A stretch of DNA of 38,486 nucleotides. Source: Epilithonimonas hominis. Lineage in GTDB: Bacteria > Bacteroidota > Bacteroidia > Flavobacteriales > Weeksellaceae. Position 1 is the stretch's first letter; the number at the start of each line of letters is the position of its first letter. The position numbers and the translations under genes were made by a program. The stretch lies in NCBI RefSeq assembly GCF_003730015.1, contig NZ_RJTU01000076.1, forward strand, positions 1-38,486, in the 5' to 3' direction. This document shows, piece after piece, positions 23,184 through 31,542 of this stretch. The notes below the pieces were generated by a model that saw only the letters and a program-made list of their open reading frames with translations, made no database searches and was not told the DNA's origin.

Positions 23184-24811
23184 ATAAGACTGGAAAATTT
23201 CTATTGACTCGTTTTTTTTACATAATTGTTATTTTCATTTCTGCTTTTTCAACGGCGCAGAAAAAAGAATATTGGCTCATCGATAAAGAAACCAACGCCA
23301 AAAAAATCGTTTCTGATTCGGCGAAAGCAGTTAAATTTTTAGATTCCTTAGCAGAAAATTCTTACTTCTTCACAGAACTGAAGGACGTCAAAAAAATAGA
23401 AAACAGAACAGAAATCTATTATGACAAAGGGCCAAATTTCAACCAGGCCAAAGTTCAGTTTTCGGATTCTTTGGTTAATGATTTGAAGTTTCAGAAGAGT
23501 GAGATTTACACCAAAAACTTAGACTCCCTCAAGAAAAACATCAATCAAAAATATCGGGATAAAGGTTTCGCATTCAATCGTGTGAAAACCAAATTCCAGA
23601 AAATGGAAAACGGGATTCCTTCGGTTAAAATCTCTGTTGTCACCACTTCTCAGAGAAAAATCGATGGTATCGTTTTCAAAGGTTACACACGTTTACCGAA
23701 ACAATTCGTTAAAAACCTCAACAAACAATATCTCGGAAAAAACTATGATGATAAGAACTTGGTTTCTATGAATCAGTCTTTGCAAAATCATCAGTTTGTA
23801 TCGTTGGAAAAACCACCTCAGACATTGTTTACCAAAGATTCTACGCAGGTTTTTCTCTTTACTCAAAAACGAAAAACCAACACTTTTGACGGAATGATTG
23901 GCTTCGGAAACAACGATTCCGAAAAATTCACCGTCAATGGAACCTTGAATGTTGTTCTCAAAAATATGTTCAACAGTTTCGAAAGCATCGGCGTTTATTG
24001 GCAGAGAAATCCCGACAAAGGTCAGACTTTTGATATGCAAACCGATATTCCGTACACTTTTGGGAGCAATATTGGTTTGAATGTGAATGTCAATATTTTT
24101 CGCCAAGATTCTACTTTTGCGAATGTCAAATTTTTACCTGCCATTTATTATCATCTTTCGCCGAAGCAAAAACTGGGTATCAAAGGAACTTTCGAATCTT
24201 CTGCAATTCTGGATTCGCTTTACACGAGTGGTCGCGATTACAGCAAAAAGGGAATTGGTGTTTATTATCAATATCAGGAAGGGATTGACATTCCGTTGTT
24301 TATTAACAAAAGTAATATTCGTCTGGAAGCCGATTTCCTTAAAACAACCTATGACGATACGCAGGAGAAATTTGACCAAATCCGATATTTCCTTTTTGCC
24401 GAACACAACTTCAATTTGTCCGGAAATCACTTCCTCAACATCAAAGGAGAATCTGCTTTACTCAGTTCCAAGAACGAATTATCGACAAACGAACTTTTTC
24501 GGTTTGGAGGCTGGAACTCGATGCGAGGTTTCAATGAACAGAGTCTCATAAGCGATTTTTATGCATTTGCCGGCGCAGAATATCGTTATCTCGTCAATGA
24601 CCAAGCCTTTTTCGATTTGTTTGCGCAATACGGTCAAATGTCTAACAAAGCTCTGGGAATCACACCAAAATTATACAGCGTAGGTTTAGGGTTCAACTTT
24701 TTTCTTCCTGTCGGTTTGATGAGTTTTCAAATCTCCAACGGAAACGAATTTGGTAATCCTTTTAAATTCAACGAAATAAAAATCCATTGGGGAATCCTCA
24801 GTAAGTTTTAA
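23180..24811 (+). CDS. BamA/TamA-like outer-membrane barrel protein
   Basis: 543 residues. Signal peptide MNKTGKFLLTRFFYIIVIF ending near FSTAQ. The N-terminal half (about 30-210) resembles POTRA-type modules (SLKKNINQKYRDKGFAFNRV, GIVFKGYTRLPKQFVKNLN). The C-terminal half is a beta barrel with GWNSMRGFNEQSL, corresponding to the VRGY/F lid-lock motif of the Omp85 family, and ends IHWGILSKF. Fewer POTRA modules than BamA, so more likely a TamA-like or family-specific transporter than the essential BamA. The start is TTG at 23180, overlapping the GIY-YIG stop (TTGA); no better start keeps the signal peptide. Confidence 0.85.
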   Translation: MNKTGKFLLTRFFYIIVIFISAFSTAQKKEYWLIDKETNAKKIVSDSAKAVKFLDSLAENSYFFTELKDVKKIENRTEIYYDKGPNFNQAKVQFSDSLVNDLKFQKSEIYTKNLDSLKKNINQKYRDKGFAFNRVKTKFQKMENGIPSVKISVVTTSQRKIDGIVFKGYTRLPKQFVKNLNKQYLGKNYDDKNLVSMNQSLQNHQFVSLEKPPQTLFTKDSTQVFLFTQKRKTNTFDGMIGFGNNDSEKFTVNGTLNVVLKNMFNSFESIGVYWQRNPDKGQTFDMQTDIPYTFGSNIGLNVNVNIFRQDSTFANVKFLPAIYYHLSPKQKLGIKGTFESSAILDSLYTSGRDYSKKGIGVYYQYQEGIDIPLFINKSNIRLEADFLKTTYDDTQEKFDQIRYFLFAEHNFNLSGNHFLNIKGESALLSSKNELSTNELFRFGGWNSMRGFNEQSLISDFYAFAGAEYRYLVNDQAFFDLFAQYGQMSNKALGITPKLYSVGLGFNFFLPVGLMSFQISNGNEFGNPFKFNEIKIHWGILSKF

Positions 24812-24889
24812 TAATTGATAAGCTATAAAATGATAGTTGATACTAAGAAGAATTTAAAATCATTTATCGACCATCACTTATCAATTATT
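24810..24889. repeat. AATTGATAAG inverted repeat upstream of guaB
   Basis: Perfect 13-bp arms at 24810-24822 (AATAATTGATAAG) and 24877-24889, with further partly complementary words inside. The left arm overlaps the stop codon of the barrel gene. Similar words (AATGATAATCGATAAATGA) occur at 9399-9422. Confidence 0.7.
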
Positions 24890-24966
24890 TAATTCGTCAT
24901 CATTTCTCTGAATATTAATTATTTATCAAATAAATTACGATATTTTCAAATTCGATAAAAATAACT

Positions 24967-24974
24967 TAATTTTG
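24967..24974 (+). promoter_or_regulatory. guaB -7 box
   Basis: TAATTTTG fits TAnnTTTG and ends 14 bp before the guaB ATG. No clear -33 TTG. Confidence 0.6.
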
Positions 24975-24988
24975 CAAAGAAAGTAAAG

Positions 24989-26449
24989 ATGTCTATTCAT
25001 AACAAAATTGTAGAGACAGCCATCACTTTCGATGACGTGCTTCTAGTTCCTTCTTATTCAGAAGTTTTACCTAATCAGGTTTCCCTAAAATCAAGACTTA
25101 CAGACAAAATTTCGCTCAATGTTCCTATAGTTTCCGCTGCGATGGATACAGTTACGGAAGCAGATTTAGCAATTGCATTGGCGAGAGTCGGCGGTCTTGG
25201 ATTCATTCATAAAAATATGACAATTGCAGAACAGGCTGCACAAGTCAACAGCGTAAAACGATCCGAAAACGGAATGATTGCCGACCCAGTTACATTGTCC
25301 AAAGACCATACATTGGCTGAAGCTAAAGAACTAATGGCCAATTATAAAATATCCGGACTTCCTGTAGTTGATGAAAACAATTACCTCATCGGAATCATTA
25401 CCAATCGTGATGTGAAATATCAAGAAAATCTTGATATCAAAGTTGAGGAAATAATGACCAAAGAAAACCTCATCACTTCTGATAAAAACACGAATCTTGA
25501 AAAGGCAAAAGAAATTTTGCTAAAAAACAGAATCGAAAAACTTCCAATCGTTGACAAGAAAAACAAGTTAGTTGGATTAATTACGATTAAAGACATTGAT
25601 AATCAATTAGAATATCCAAATGCTAACAAAGACCAAAACGGAAGACTGATTGTGGGAGCGGGTGTTGGTGTAGGTGAGGATACGATTGAAAGAATCACAG
25701 CATTAGTAAAAGCTGGTGTTGATATTGTAGCCATCGATTCCGCTCACGGACATTCGAAAGGTGTTTTGGATAAAATTTCTGAAATCAGAAAAACGTTTCC
25801 AGATTTGGATATCGTTGGCGGAAATATTGTCACAGCTGATGCAGCTAAAGATTTAATAAAAGCTGGCGCTAATGTTTTGAAAGTTGGTGTTGGGCCAGGT
25901 TCTATTTGTACAACAAGAGTGGTTGCCGGAGTTGGAGTTCCTCAGCTTTCCGCAATCTATAACGTTTACGAATTTGCTAAAAAGAAAAATGTAGCGGTTA
26001 TCGCTGATGGTGGAATCAAATTGTCTGGTGATATTGTAAAAGCGATTGCAAGTGGCGCTGGTGCTGTAATGTTAGGTTCACTTTTAGCTGGAACTGATGA
26101 AGCTCCGGGAGAAGAAATCATTTTCCAAGGAAGGAAATTCAAATCTTATCAAGGGATGGGTTCTCTTTCTGCTATGAAACGAGGCGGAAAAGAGCGTTAT
26201 TTCCAAAGTGAAGCTAAGAAATTTGTCCCAGAAGGAATCGAAGGAAGAGTTCCTCACAAAGGAAAACTGGAAGATGTTATTTTCCAACTGACAGGCGGTT
26301 TAAGAGCTGGAATGGGCTATTGTGGCGCAAAAGATATTGAAGCATTACAAAAAGATTCAAAATTAGTAATGATTACAGGAAGCGGGTTGAAAGAATCGCA
26401 TCCACACGATGTGATTATTACGCAAGAAGCTCCGAATTATTCTTTGTAA
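24989..26449 (+). CDS. guaB: Inosine-5'-monophosphate dehydrogenase
   Basis: 486 residues, full length. Catalytic barrel halves flank a tandem CBS pair (about residues 95-205: [11 protein letters not shown] and [11 protein letters not shown]). The active-site Cys is in [20 protein letters not shown], and the flap includes [10 protein letters not shown]. It oxidises IMP to XMP with NAD, the first committed step of GMP synthesis. Stands alone, with its own -7 box and a strong terminator. Confidence 0.98.
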   Translation: MSIHNKIVETAITFDDVLLVPSYSEVLPNQVSLKSRLTDKISLNVPIVSAAMDTVTEADLAIALARVGGLGFIHKNMTIAEQAAQVNSVKRSENGMIADPVTLSKDHTLAEAKELMANYKISGLPVVDENNYLIGIITNRDVKYQENLDIKVEEIMTKENLITSDKNTNLEKAKEILLKNRIEKLPIVDKKNKLVGLITIKDIDNQLEYPNANKDQNGRLIVGAGVGVGEDTIERITALVKAGVDIVAIDSAHGHSKGVLDKISEIRKTFPDLDIVGGNIVTADAAKDLIKAGANVLKVGVGPGSICTTRVVAGVGVPQLSAIYNVYEFAKKKNVAVIADGGIKLSGDIVKAIASGAGAVMLGSLLAGTDEAPGEEIIFQGRKFKSYQGMGSLSAMKRGGKERYFQSEAKKFVPEGIEGRVPHKGKLEDVIFQLTGGLRAGMGYCGAKDIEALQKDSKLVMITGSGLKESHPHDVIITQEAPNYSL

Positions 26450-26468
26450 AAAATACTCTAGAATTAAG

Positions 26469-26501
26469 AATCCAAGTTGAATAAATCAATTTGGATTTTT
26501 T
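26469..26501 (+). terminator. guaB terminator
   Basis: A 12-bp stem (26469-26480 with 26486-26497, one G-U wobble, loop ATAAA) followed by a T run to 26501, 20 bp after the guaB stop. Confidence 0.88.
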
Positions 26502-26607
26502 GTTTCTATTAGAATATTTGACAAAGCTGTTTTCTCTGAAAAAAATAAGACTTAGTAGAAATATATTAAAAATCAAAACTTTGGTGTTAAGTTTGATGAG
26601 AATTTTA

Positions 26608-26615
26608 TAATTTTG
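26608..26615 (+). promoter_or_regulatory. -7 box for the small exported protein gene
   Basis: TAATTTTG ends 16 bp before the ATG at 26632. A TTTG lies at 26580-26583, but the 24-bp spacing is longer than consensus. Confidence 0.5.
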
Positions 26616-26631
26616 CAGCGTTATTAAACCA

Positions 26632-26979
26632 ATGAAAAAAACTACTCTTTTACCCCTTTTATTTTTATCTGTTTTTACTTTAAGCTTATTATCTTTTGCT
26701 CCGAGTAAAAAGGTGATAGCCGTTGTTTTCAATAAAGAAATGACCAAACAAGACCTTTTGAGCTTGCAAAAAAACTTGAAGGAAAAGAACATCATTCTTG
26801 TTTATAATAAGATTCAGTTTACAAAAAACAGATTGAGTTATATCGATTTCAGTATTGATTTTGGGGACGGTTTTTCTGGCGCTTCCAAATCTGCTATTTC
26901 CAAATCAAAAGAAATTGGTTTCATACGAGATTATAATGACAATGCTGAACATCCTTTTTTGGTTGGCGATTTAAAATAG
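26632..26979 (+). CDS. Small exported protein, unknown function
   Basis: 115 residues with a clear signal peptide (MKKTTLLPLLFLSVFTLSLL, cut near SFAPS). The mature part VIAVVFNKEMTKQDLLSLQKN then LKEKNIILVYNKIQF resembles, from memory, the small periplasmic domain at the end of Bacteroidetes M56/BlaR1-type proteins, in which a helix and a strand are followed by glycine-rich text (here DFGDGFSGASKS). That likeness is weak and I assign no function. Monocistronic: own -7 box, and a bidirectional terminator right after the stop. Confidence 0.75.
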   Translation: MKKTTLLPLLFLSVFTLSLLSFAPSKKVIAVVFNKEMTKQDLLSLQKNLKEKNIILVYNKIQFTKNRLSYIDFSIDFGDGFSGASKSAISKSKEIGFIRDYNDNAEHPFLVGDLK

Positions 26980-26980
26980 A

Positions 26981-27010
26981 AGAAAAGCTTCCAAATTTGG
27001 AAGCTTTTCT
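26981..27010. terminator. Bidirectional terminator (30-bp perfect palindrome)
   Basis: Fifteen bases and their exact complement with no spacer (half-site AGAAAAGCTTCCAAA). In both directions the GC part is followed by TTTTCT, so it should end transcription of the convergent genes on either side; it begins 2 bp after one stop and ends 1 bp before the other. Confidence 0.9.
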
Positions 27011-27011
27011 T

Positions 27012-28097
27012 TTATGTGTTATTTTGATTCTGTTTTCTTTCTTTTTTGATTTTAAGGTCATCTTCAAAATCATCAATTCTATAATCTGTTAACGAATTTC
27101 CTTTTCTGATTTTTTCTTTGGAATAAAGCCTATACTCGTTCTCAGTTTTCTCCAAAAGATAATCATACGGTCCAACCGAAGAAATTAGTTTTATCAAAAC
27201 TGGAGAAATTTCCAGGCAAACAAACAATCCCATAATGAAACTAGCTGCCAAAGCAATGATTGCAGAATTTTCCCCCAATTCATCCAAAGCCTGTAATCTT
27301 GCTGCAAATCCATTGAATCTATCTTCGATTCCTTCTGTAGATTTTCTTTCAGTTTCAAGATTGGAATAGACTTTTGAGATTTCTTTATCAAGATATTGCA
27401 AACGTTCTTGTTGTTGCTTTTGGTAATTCTCGAGGTCGGCGCGTTTCTGTTCTTTCAGTTCGGCTTTTCTCTTGGCATTGGTTCCATAACCGACTTTTCC
27501 GCTGGTTAAACCAGATTGTTTACCAAGAATTTCTTTCTCTAATTCAACCGAAGCAGAATCATAAGCCATTTGGTAATTCTTGATTTGATTTTGGATTTGT
27601 TTCTTTTCCAAATCAAAAGAACCGGATTGTTGCAGAATTCTACCGTTCATTTCTGCCTGCAACTGTTTTTTATTTCTTTGAATAATGGTATTCAGTTGCT
27701 TGTTAACCTCTTTCTCGAAAATTTTCAATTCCAAAGGTTTGGAGATAATGATTCCGAGAAAAGTTGCTAAAATCAAACGCGGAATTGTCATTAAAACTTG
27801 ATTCCACCAAGTTCCAGTTTTTTTGATTGAGGAAACAATATATCTATCGAGATTAAAAATCATCAATCCCCAAAGAATGCCAAATCCTACTGATGCCCAA
27901 AGGTTATCGAAAACCGTGAACATCGCATATCCTGCAGACAAAGTCGCAAAAATAGCAGTGAATAAAACAATTCCACCGATTCCGGCAAACTTGTTCCATT
28001 CGGATGGAGATTTTTTCAGCAGATGAATATTCGCGCCGGAACAAATCATTAGAAAATGCTGAAACCAATTCATTTTATGTGTGTTAGTATTTTTCAT
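27012..28097 (-). CDS. DUF4407 membrane protein
   Basis: 361 residues. The opening (WFQHFLMICSGANIHLLKKSP) and two early transmembrane hairpins (GIGGIVLFTAIFATLSAGYAMF and LWASVGFGILWGLMIFNLDRYIV) mark the DUF4407 family. A third segment follows at IPRLILATFLGIIISKPLELKIF. A long charged coiled-coil (about 125-265, rich in Glu, Lys and Gln) comes next, then a last membrane segment (IIALAASFIMGLFVCLEISPVLIKLIS) and a cytoplasmic basic tail. ATG at 28097 is used; ATG at 28073 is possible. Function unknown. Confidence 0.9.
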   Translation of the reverse strand: MKNTNTHKMNWFQHFLMICSGANIHLLKKSPSEWNKFAGIGGIVLFTAIFATLSAGYAMFTVFDNLWASVGFGILWGLMIFNLDRYIVSSIKKTGTWWNQVLMTIPRLILATFLGIIISKPLELKIFEKEVNKQLNTIIQRNKKQLQAEMNGRILQQSGSFDLEKKQIQNQIKNYQMAYDSASVELEKEILGKQSGLTSGKVGYGTNAKRKAELKEQKRADLENYQKQQQERLQYLDKEISKVYSNLETERKSTEGIEDRFNGFAARLQALDELGENSAIIALAASFIMGLFVCLEISPVLIKLISSVGPYDYLLEKTENEYRLYSKEKIRKGNSLTDYRIDDFEDDLKIKKERKQNQNNT

Positions 28098-28219
28098 TTA
28101 ATTATAAATCATCATAATTTGTCATTTAAAAAGTTAATTTGTTACAAATAGTATTAGGCTTTACCTAATAACTAATTCTGTACCAATTTATCTTTAATCA
28201 AATTAAATTTCCAGGTATT

Positions 28220-28227
28220 ATATTTGA
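28220..28227 (+). promoter_or_regulatory. -7 box for the Cys-containing lipoprotein gene
   Basis: TATATTTG fits TAnnTTTG and ends 21 bp before the ATG at 28249. The divergent gap 28098-28248 shows nothing else I can support. Confidence 0.5.
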
Positions 28228-28248
28228 TAAGAGAATTAAAAATATTTT

Positions 28249-28707
28249 ATGAAAAATCTACTATTCTTAATTGCTCTTACAATAATATCGTTCTCTTGCA
28301 AATCCACAATTAATCCAGATAATCTTCCAAAACCTCTTCCAGAAAGACCAAAAGATAATCCAGATAAAGGAAATCTAACAGAACAAGAAGCGCAGGAAAT
28401 GGAGAATTTGAAATCCGAAATTCTGACAATGGCAAAAAGTGAAAAATGCACCAACTCTTCTGATTGGAAATCTGTCGGATTAGGTGTGAAAGCTTGTGGT
28501 GGGCCAGCTTCTTATATTGCTTATTCAGTTAAAATAGACGAAGCCAAATTTTTAGAAAAAGTTGATTTGTATAATCAGAAATCAACAGAGTATAATAAAA
28601 AATACAACCTGATTTCAGATTGTATGTTGGTAATGCCACCCGAAAGAATCGAATGTGAAAATGAAAATCCTTTTTTCAAATATTCTAAGTCGGATTCTGT
28701 GGAGTAA
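28249..28707 (+). CDS. Small lipoprotein, unknown function
   Basis: 152 residues. Lipobox SFSC with Cys near residue 17, then a Pro- and Asp-rich linker (NPDNLPKPLPERPKDNPDKG) and a helical domain. Mature Cys residues occur in EKCTNS, KACGG, SDCML and IECEN, so up to two disulfides are possible. The pattern SEKCTNSSDWKSVGLGVKACGGPASYIAYS resembles small Bacteroidetes lipoproteins of unknown role. Its 3' end overlaps the convergent YihY gene by 23 bp. Confidence 0.8.
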   Translation: MKNLLFLIALTIISFSCKSTINPDNLPKPLPERPKDNPDKGNLTEQEAQEMENLKSEILTMAKSEKCTNSSDWKSVGLGVKACGGPASYIAYSVKIDEAKFLEKVDLYNQKSTEYNKKYNLISDCMLVMPPERIECENENPFFKYSKSDSVE

Positions 28708-29620
28708 TCTTTTGCGCTTCAGAATCTCTGTATAATTTTTCTTTGCTCCATTTGGCGTGTTTGGAAGGAATAATTGTGTGTCCTCTTCTATAAGCATAAA
28801 TTTTAGTAAACTCTGCGCCAAAAAATATGAGTTGACAAGAATAATTAATCCACATCATCAATAGAATCACAGTTCCTGCCGCACCAAAAATGGATGTTGG
28901 CTTGGAAATATCGAAGTAGAAACTCATTAGCATTTTTCCAAGATTGAAAAGCAAAGCCGTAACAATTGCACCAATCCAAACGGATTTCCATTTGATTTCT
29001 ACATCGGGTAAAACCTTGAACATAAAAGCAAATAGAATGGTAACGATGGCTAATCCTAAAATAAAATTACTTGCCTGGATAATCACATAAGTTTCCAAAC
29101 CAAAATATTTGGTAATTAAAGTATTTGCAAGTCCGATAGCAGAAGACAGAAGCATACTAACGAGAAGGAGAAATGCAATAATTAGAATCATCCCCAGGGA
29201 ATTTGCTCTGTCAAGAATGAACTTTTGCCAAGCTTTTTTTGGAGCGGCTTCTACATCCCAAAGATTGTTTAGCGAGTTCTGCATCTGGAAAAATAAACTG
29301 GTTGCACCAAAGATCAAAGTTCCGACACCGAGTGCTTTCATCCAGAAGTTCTGTTTATCAACCATTGCGCTTTTGATAATATACTGAACGCTTTTCGCTC
29401 CATCGTAACCTATTATTCCCTGCAGTTGTCTGCGGATTTCGCCATTTACAGCTTCTTCGCCAAAGAAATGTCCTGCAATCCAAATCACGATAATCATCAA
29501 ACCAGGCAAAGAAAATATGGCATTATAAGCCATACTTGCACTGTCTTTGGCAGCGGAGGAAGACATCCATTCACTGAAGGTCTGTTTTAGAACGTCCCAA
29601 AAAGAATTAAGTTTTTTCAT
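28685..29620 (-). CDS. YihY/BrkB-family membrane protein
   Basis: 311 residues with about six membrane segments. The family pattern is seen in SMAYNAIFSLPGLMIIVIWI, the GTLIFGATSLFFQMQNSLNNLWDV stretch, the paired hydrophobic helices AFLLLVSMLLSSAIGL and ILGLAIVTILFAFMFKVLP, and YGAAGS-like FGAAGTVILLMMWINYSCQLIFFGAEFTKIYA near the end. The once-assumed RNase BN activity is not supported for this family; the physiological role is unclear. It starts 38 bp after the carbonic anhydrase stop, so the two are likely one unit. Confidence 0.92.
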   Translation of the reverse strand: MKKLNSFWDVLKQTFSEWMSSSAAKDSASMAYNAIFSLPGLMIIVIWIAGHFFGEEAVNGEIRRQLQGIIGYDGAKSVQYIIKSAMVDKQNFWMKALGVGTLIFGATSLFFQMQNSLNNLWDVEAAPKKAWQKFILDRANSLGMILIIAFLLLVSMLLSSAIGLANTLITKYFGLETYVIIQASNFILGLAIVTILFAFMFKVLPDVEIKWKSVWIGAIVTALLFNLGKMLMSFYFDISKPTSIFGAAGTVILLMMWINYSCQLIFFGAEFTKIYAYRRGHTIIPSKHAKWSKEKLYRDSEAQKITPQNPT

Positions 29621-29658
29621 TGCTTATTTTTCTTGGGAAATTCAATCTTTATACCAAC

Positions 29659-30177
29659 TTAGTCTTCTTTGTACCAGCTGGAGTATTTAACATAATTATT
29701 TGCGATTCTATCAATCTCGCCTGTAATTAGATTTTGAGACACATCTTTCACTTTTTTTGCAGGAACGCCAGCCCAAATCTCACCTTCTTTGATGTGTGTA
29801 TTGGCAGTCACTACAGCTCCTGCTGCAACAATAGAGTTGCTTTCCACAATGCAGTCATCCATCACAATTGCGCCCATCCCTATCAGAACATTATCTTTTA
29901 TTGTACAACCGTGTACAATTGCATTATGACCAATAGATACATTATTTCCAATCGTAGTTGGGCTTTTTTGATAAGTGCAATGTATCATAGCATTGTCCTG
30001 AACATTTACTTTGTCGCCCATTTTGATGAAATGAACATCGCCTCTCAAAACCGCATTGTACCAAATACTACAGTCCTTCCCCATGGTCACATCGCCGATA
30101 ATTACAGCAGTTTCTGCCACAAAAGTATTTTCTCCAAGTTGAGGCGTTTTGCCTAAAAGTTCTCTAATAATTGCCAT
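29659..30177 (-). CDS. Gamma carbonic anhydrase family protein
   Basis: 172 residues, a left-handed beta-helix trimer protein made of hexapeptide repeats (VIIGDVTMGKDCSIWYNAVLRGDV, VNVQDNAMIHC, IGHNAIVHGC, VLIGMGAIVMDD). Three metal-ligand His residues are present: one in MIHC and two in IGHNAIVHG. The family includes PaaY, a thioesterase-like protein of phenylacetate clusters, but this copy is 12 kb from the paa block in another unit, so I treat it as a general YrdA-type member. Confidence 0.92.
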   Translation of the reverse strand: MAIIRELLGKTPQLGENTFVAETAVIIGDVTMGKDCSIWYNAVLRGDVHFIKMGDKVNVQDNAMIHCTYQKSPTTIGNNVSIGHNAIVHGCTIKDNVLIGMGAIVMDDCIVESNSIVAAGAVVTANTHIKEGEIWAGVPAKKVKDVSQNLITGEIDRIANNYVKYSSWYKED

Positions 30178-30220
30178 TTTTTTTAATGATTTATTGTTAA
30201 CTATTAATTGTTAATTTTTT

Positions 30221-30319
30221 GGGCGCCTCCATCCGTCCTCCACTCCCGCTTTTTTATTTTTTACAAAAAAATAAAAAGAGCTCCGTTCAGGCCGGGGCGC
30301 AGATTGGTCTTCCCAATCT
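30221..30319. repeat. GC-armed structured repeat (GAGCGGA-like, inverted)
   Basis: On the minus strand it reads GGCCTGAACGGAGCTC, a T/A hairpin (CTTTTTATTTTTT and AAAAAATAAAAAAG), then GGGAGTGGAGGACGGATGGA and GGCGCC. This is the same order of parts as the elements at 5845 and 13815. A separate perfect hairpin AGATTGG-TCTTC-CCAATCT follows at 30301-30319. Confidence 0.7.
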
Positions 30320-30444
30320 AATTTTGACATTCATTTAGCGAAAATCAGCTCAATAGAAAAAATCAAAAACCTGCAAAGACGCTCAGAATCAAAACTTAAC
30401 GTCACCTTATGATTTATTAGCTTTTTTCTTCCACCAAATTACGA

Positions 30445-30452
30445 TAATTTTG
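30445..30452 (+). promoter_or_regulatory. nfu -7 box
   Basis: TAATTTTG fits TAnnTTTG and ends 18 bp before the ATG at 30471. It contains the alternative in-frame TTG (30450), which therefore cannot be the start. Confidence 0.6.
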
Positions 30453-30470
30453 TTGCTCAATATATTTAAA

Positions 30471-31349
30471 ATGCGAGAAATCATAATAGAACCAACTCAG
30501 AATCCAAAGGTGATGAAATTCATCGCTGATTATAATCTGATTCCGGGTTCACTAGAACTGGACAGAGATTCTGACGTTTCGGAAATACCATTGGCTCAGG
30601 AACTATTTAATTATCCTTTTGTGGACAGGATTTTCATCACAGCTAATTTCGTAGCGGTGGCGAAGCAAGATTCCGTAGAGTGGGAGCACGTAGCAGAAAG
30701 TCTGAAAAACATTATCGAAGATGAATTGCTCGCCAATCCGAGAATCTACCTACAGAAAAGAAAAGAAGCATACCAGATTTATTCTGAAATGACGCCAAAT
30801 CCAGCCGTGATGAAGTTCATCTCCAGCAAAATGCTGATGGACGGATTCATCGAAGTTAAAAATAGAGAAGAAGCAGACGAAGTACCTTTGGCAAAAGAAT
30901 TATACAATGCTTTCGATTTTGTGAAGGAAGTTTATGTGAGCGACAATTTTGTTGCCGTAACCAAGGATGATCAGTTTCAATGGCACGAAATTATGAATCA
31001 GGTTCGTTCTTTCATCGCAGAATTTTTACAGGCCGGAAAAACCATTTCCAATGTTCAGCCTCACGCGCACGAAAATCCTGTTTTGAAAATCATCAACAGA
31101 GAATATACCAGCGATGAGCAGAAAATCAGCGACATCTTGAACGAATATGTTGCCCCTGCAGTAGAAAACGACGGCGGAAAAATCTCTTTAATAGAATATG
31201 ATCAGGAGAATAAAACCGCAAGAATGCTTTTACAAGGTGCTTGCAGTGGTTGTCCTTCTTCCACAGCAACGTTGAAAAACGGGATCCAAAGCATTCTGAA
31301 ACAATTTGTACCAGAATTGGTAGAGAATGTGGAAGCAGTCAACGGATAA
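30471..31349 (+). CDS. Nfu-type iron-sulfur scaffold with duplicated N-domain
   Basis: 292 residues from the ATG at 30471. Two Nfu N-terminal domains in tandem: IIIEPTQNPKVMKFIADYNL with FVDRIFITANFVAVAK, then IYSEMTPNPAVMKFISSKML with FVKEVYVSDNFVAVTK. The C-terminal NifU domain (about 205-285) has VENDGGKISLIEYD and the Fe-S ligand pair in GACSGCPSST. It carries and transfers Fe-S clusters. The doubled N-domain is typical for Bacteroidetes. The next gene is ferrochelatase, also iron-related. Confidence 0.93.
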   Translation: MREIIIEPTQNPKVMKFIADYNLIPGSLELDRDSDVSEIPLAQELFNYPFVDRIFITANFVAVAKQDSVEWEHVAESLKNIIEDELLANPRIYLQKRKEAYQIYSEMTPNPAVMKFISSKMLMDGFIEVKNREEADEVPLAKELYNAFDFVKEVYVSDNFVAVTKDDQFQWHEIMNQVRSFIAEFLQAGKTISNVQPHAHENPVLKIINREYTSDEQKISDILNEYVAPAVENDGGKISLIEYDQENKTARMLLQGACSGCPSSTATLKNGIQSILKQFVPELVENVEAVNG

Positions 31350-31542
31350 AATTTAGCTCATAGTTTTTGTTTGATGGTTGATAGATTGCCCGTCAATAAA
31401 AACAAGTAGTAAATGAACGCTTTGATAAAATTTAATCCTAGCGTAATCAAAACGCTGAATGTGACAATTTTTAAAATTAATGTTGTAAAACACGTCAGCC
31501 GGATCGGAATCGAAGACTTTATAAATTATAATTATTTCAAAA

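Noticed and set aside
29659-30177. Naming the gamma carbonic anhydrase paaY
   Set aside because: It has the right fold but lies 12 kb from the paa block beside a YihY gene, so context does not support that role.
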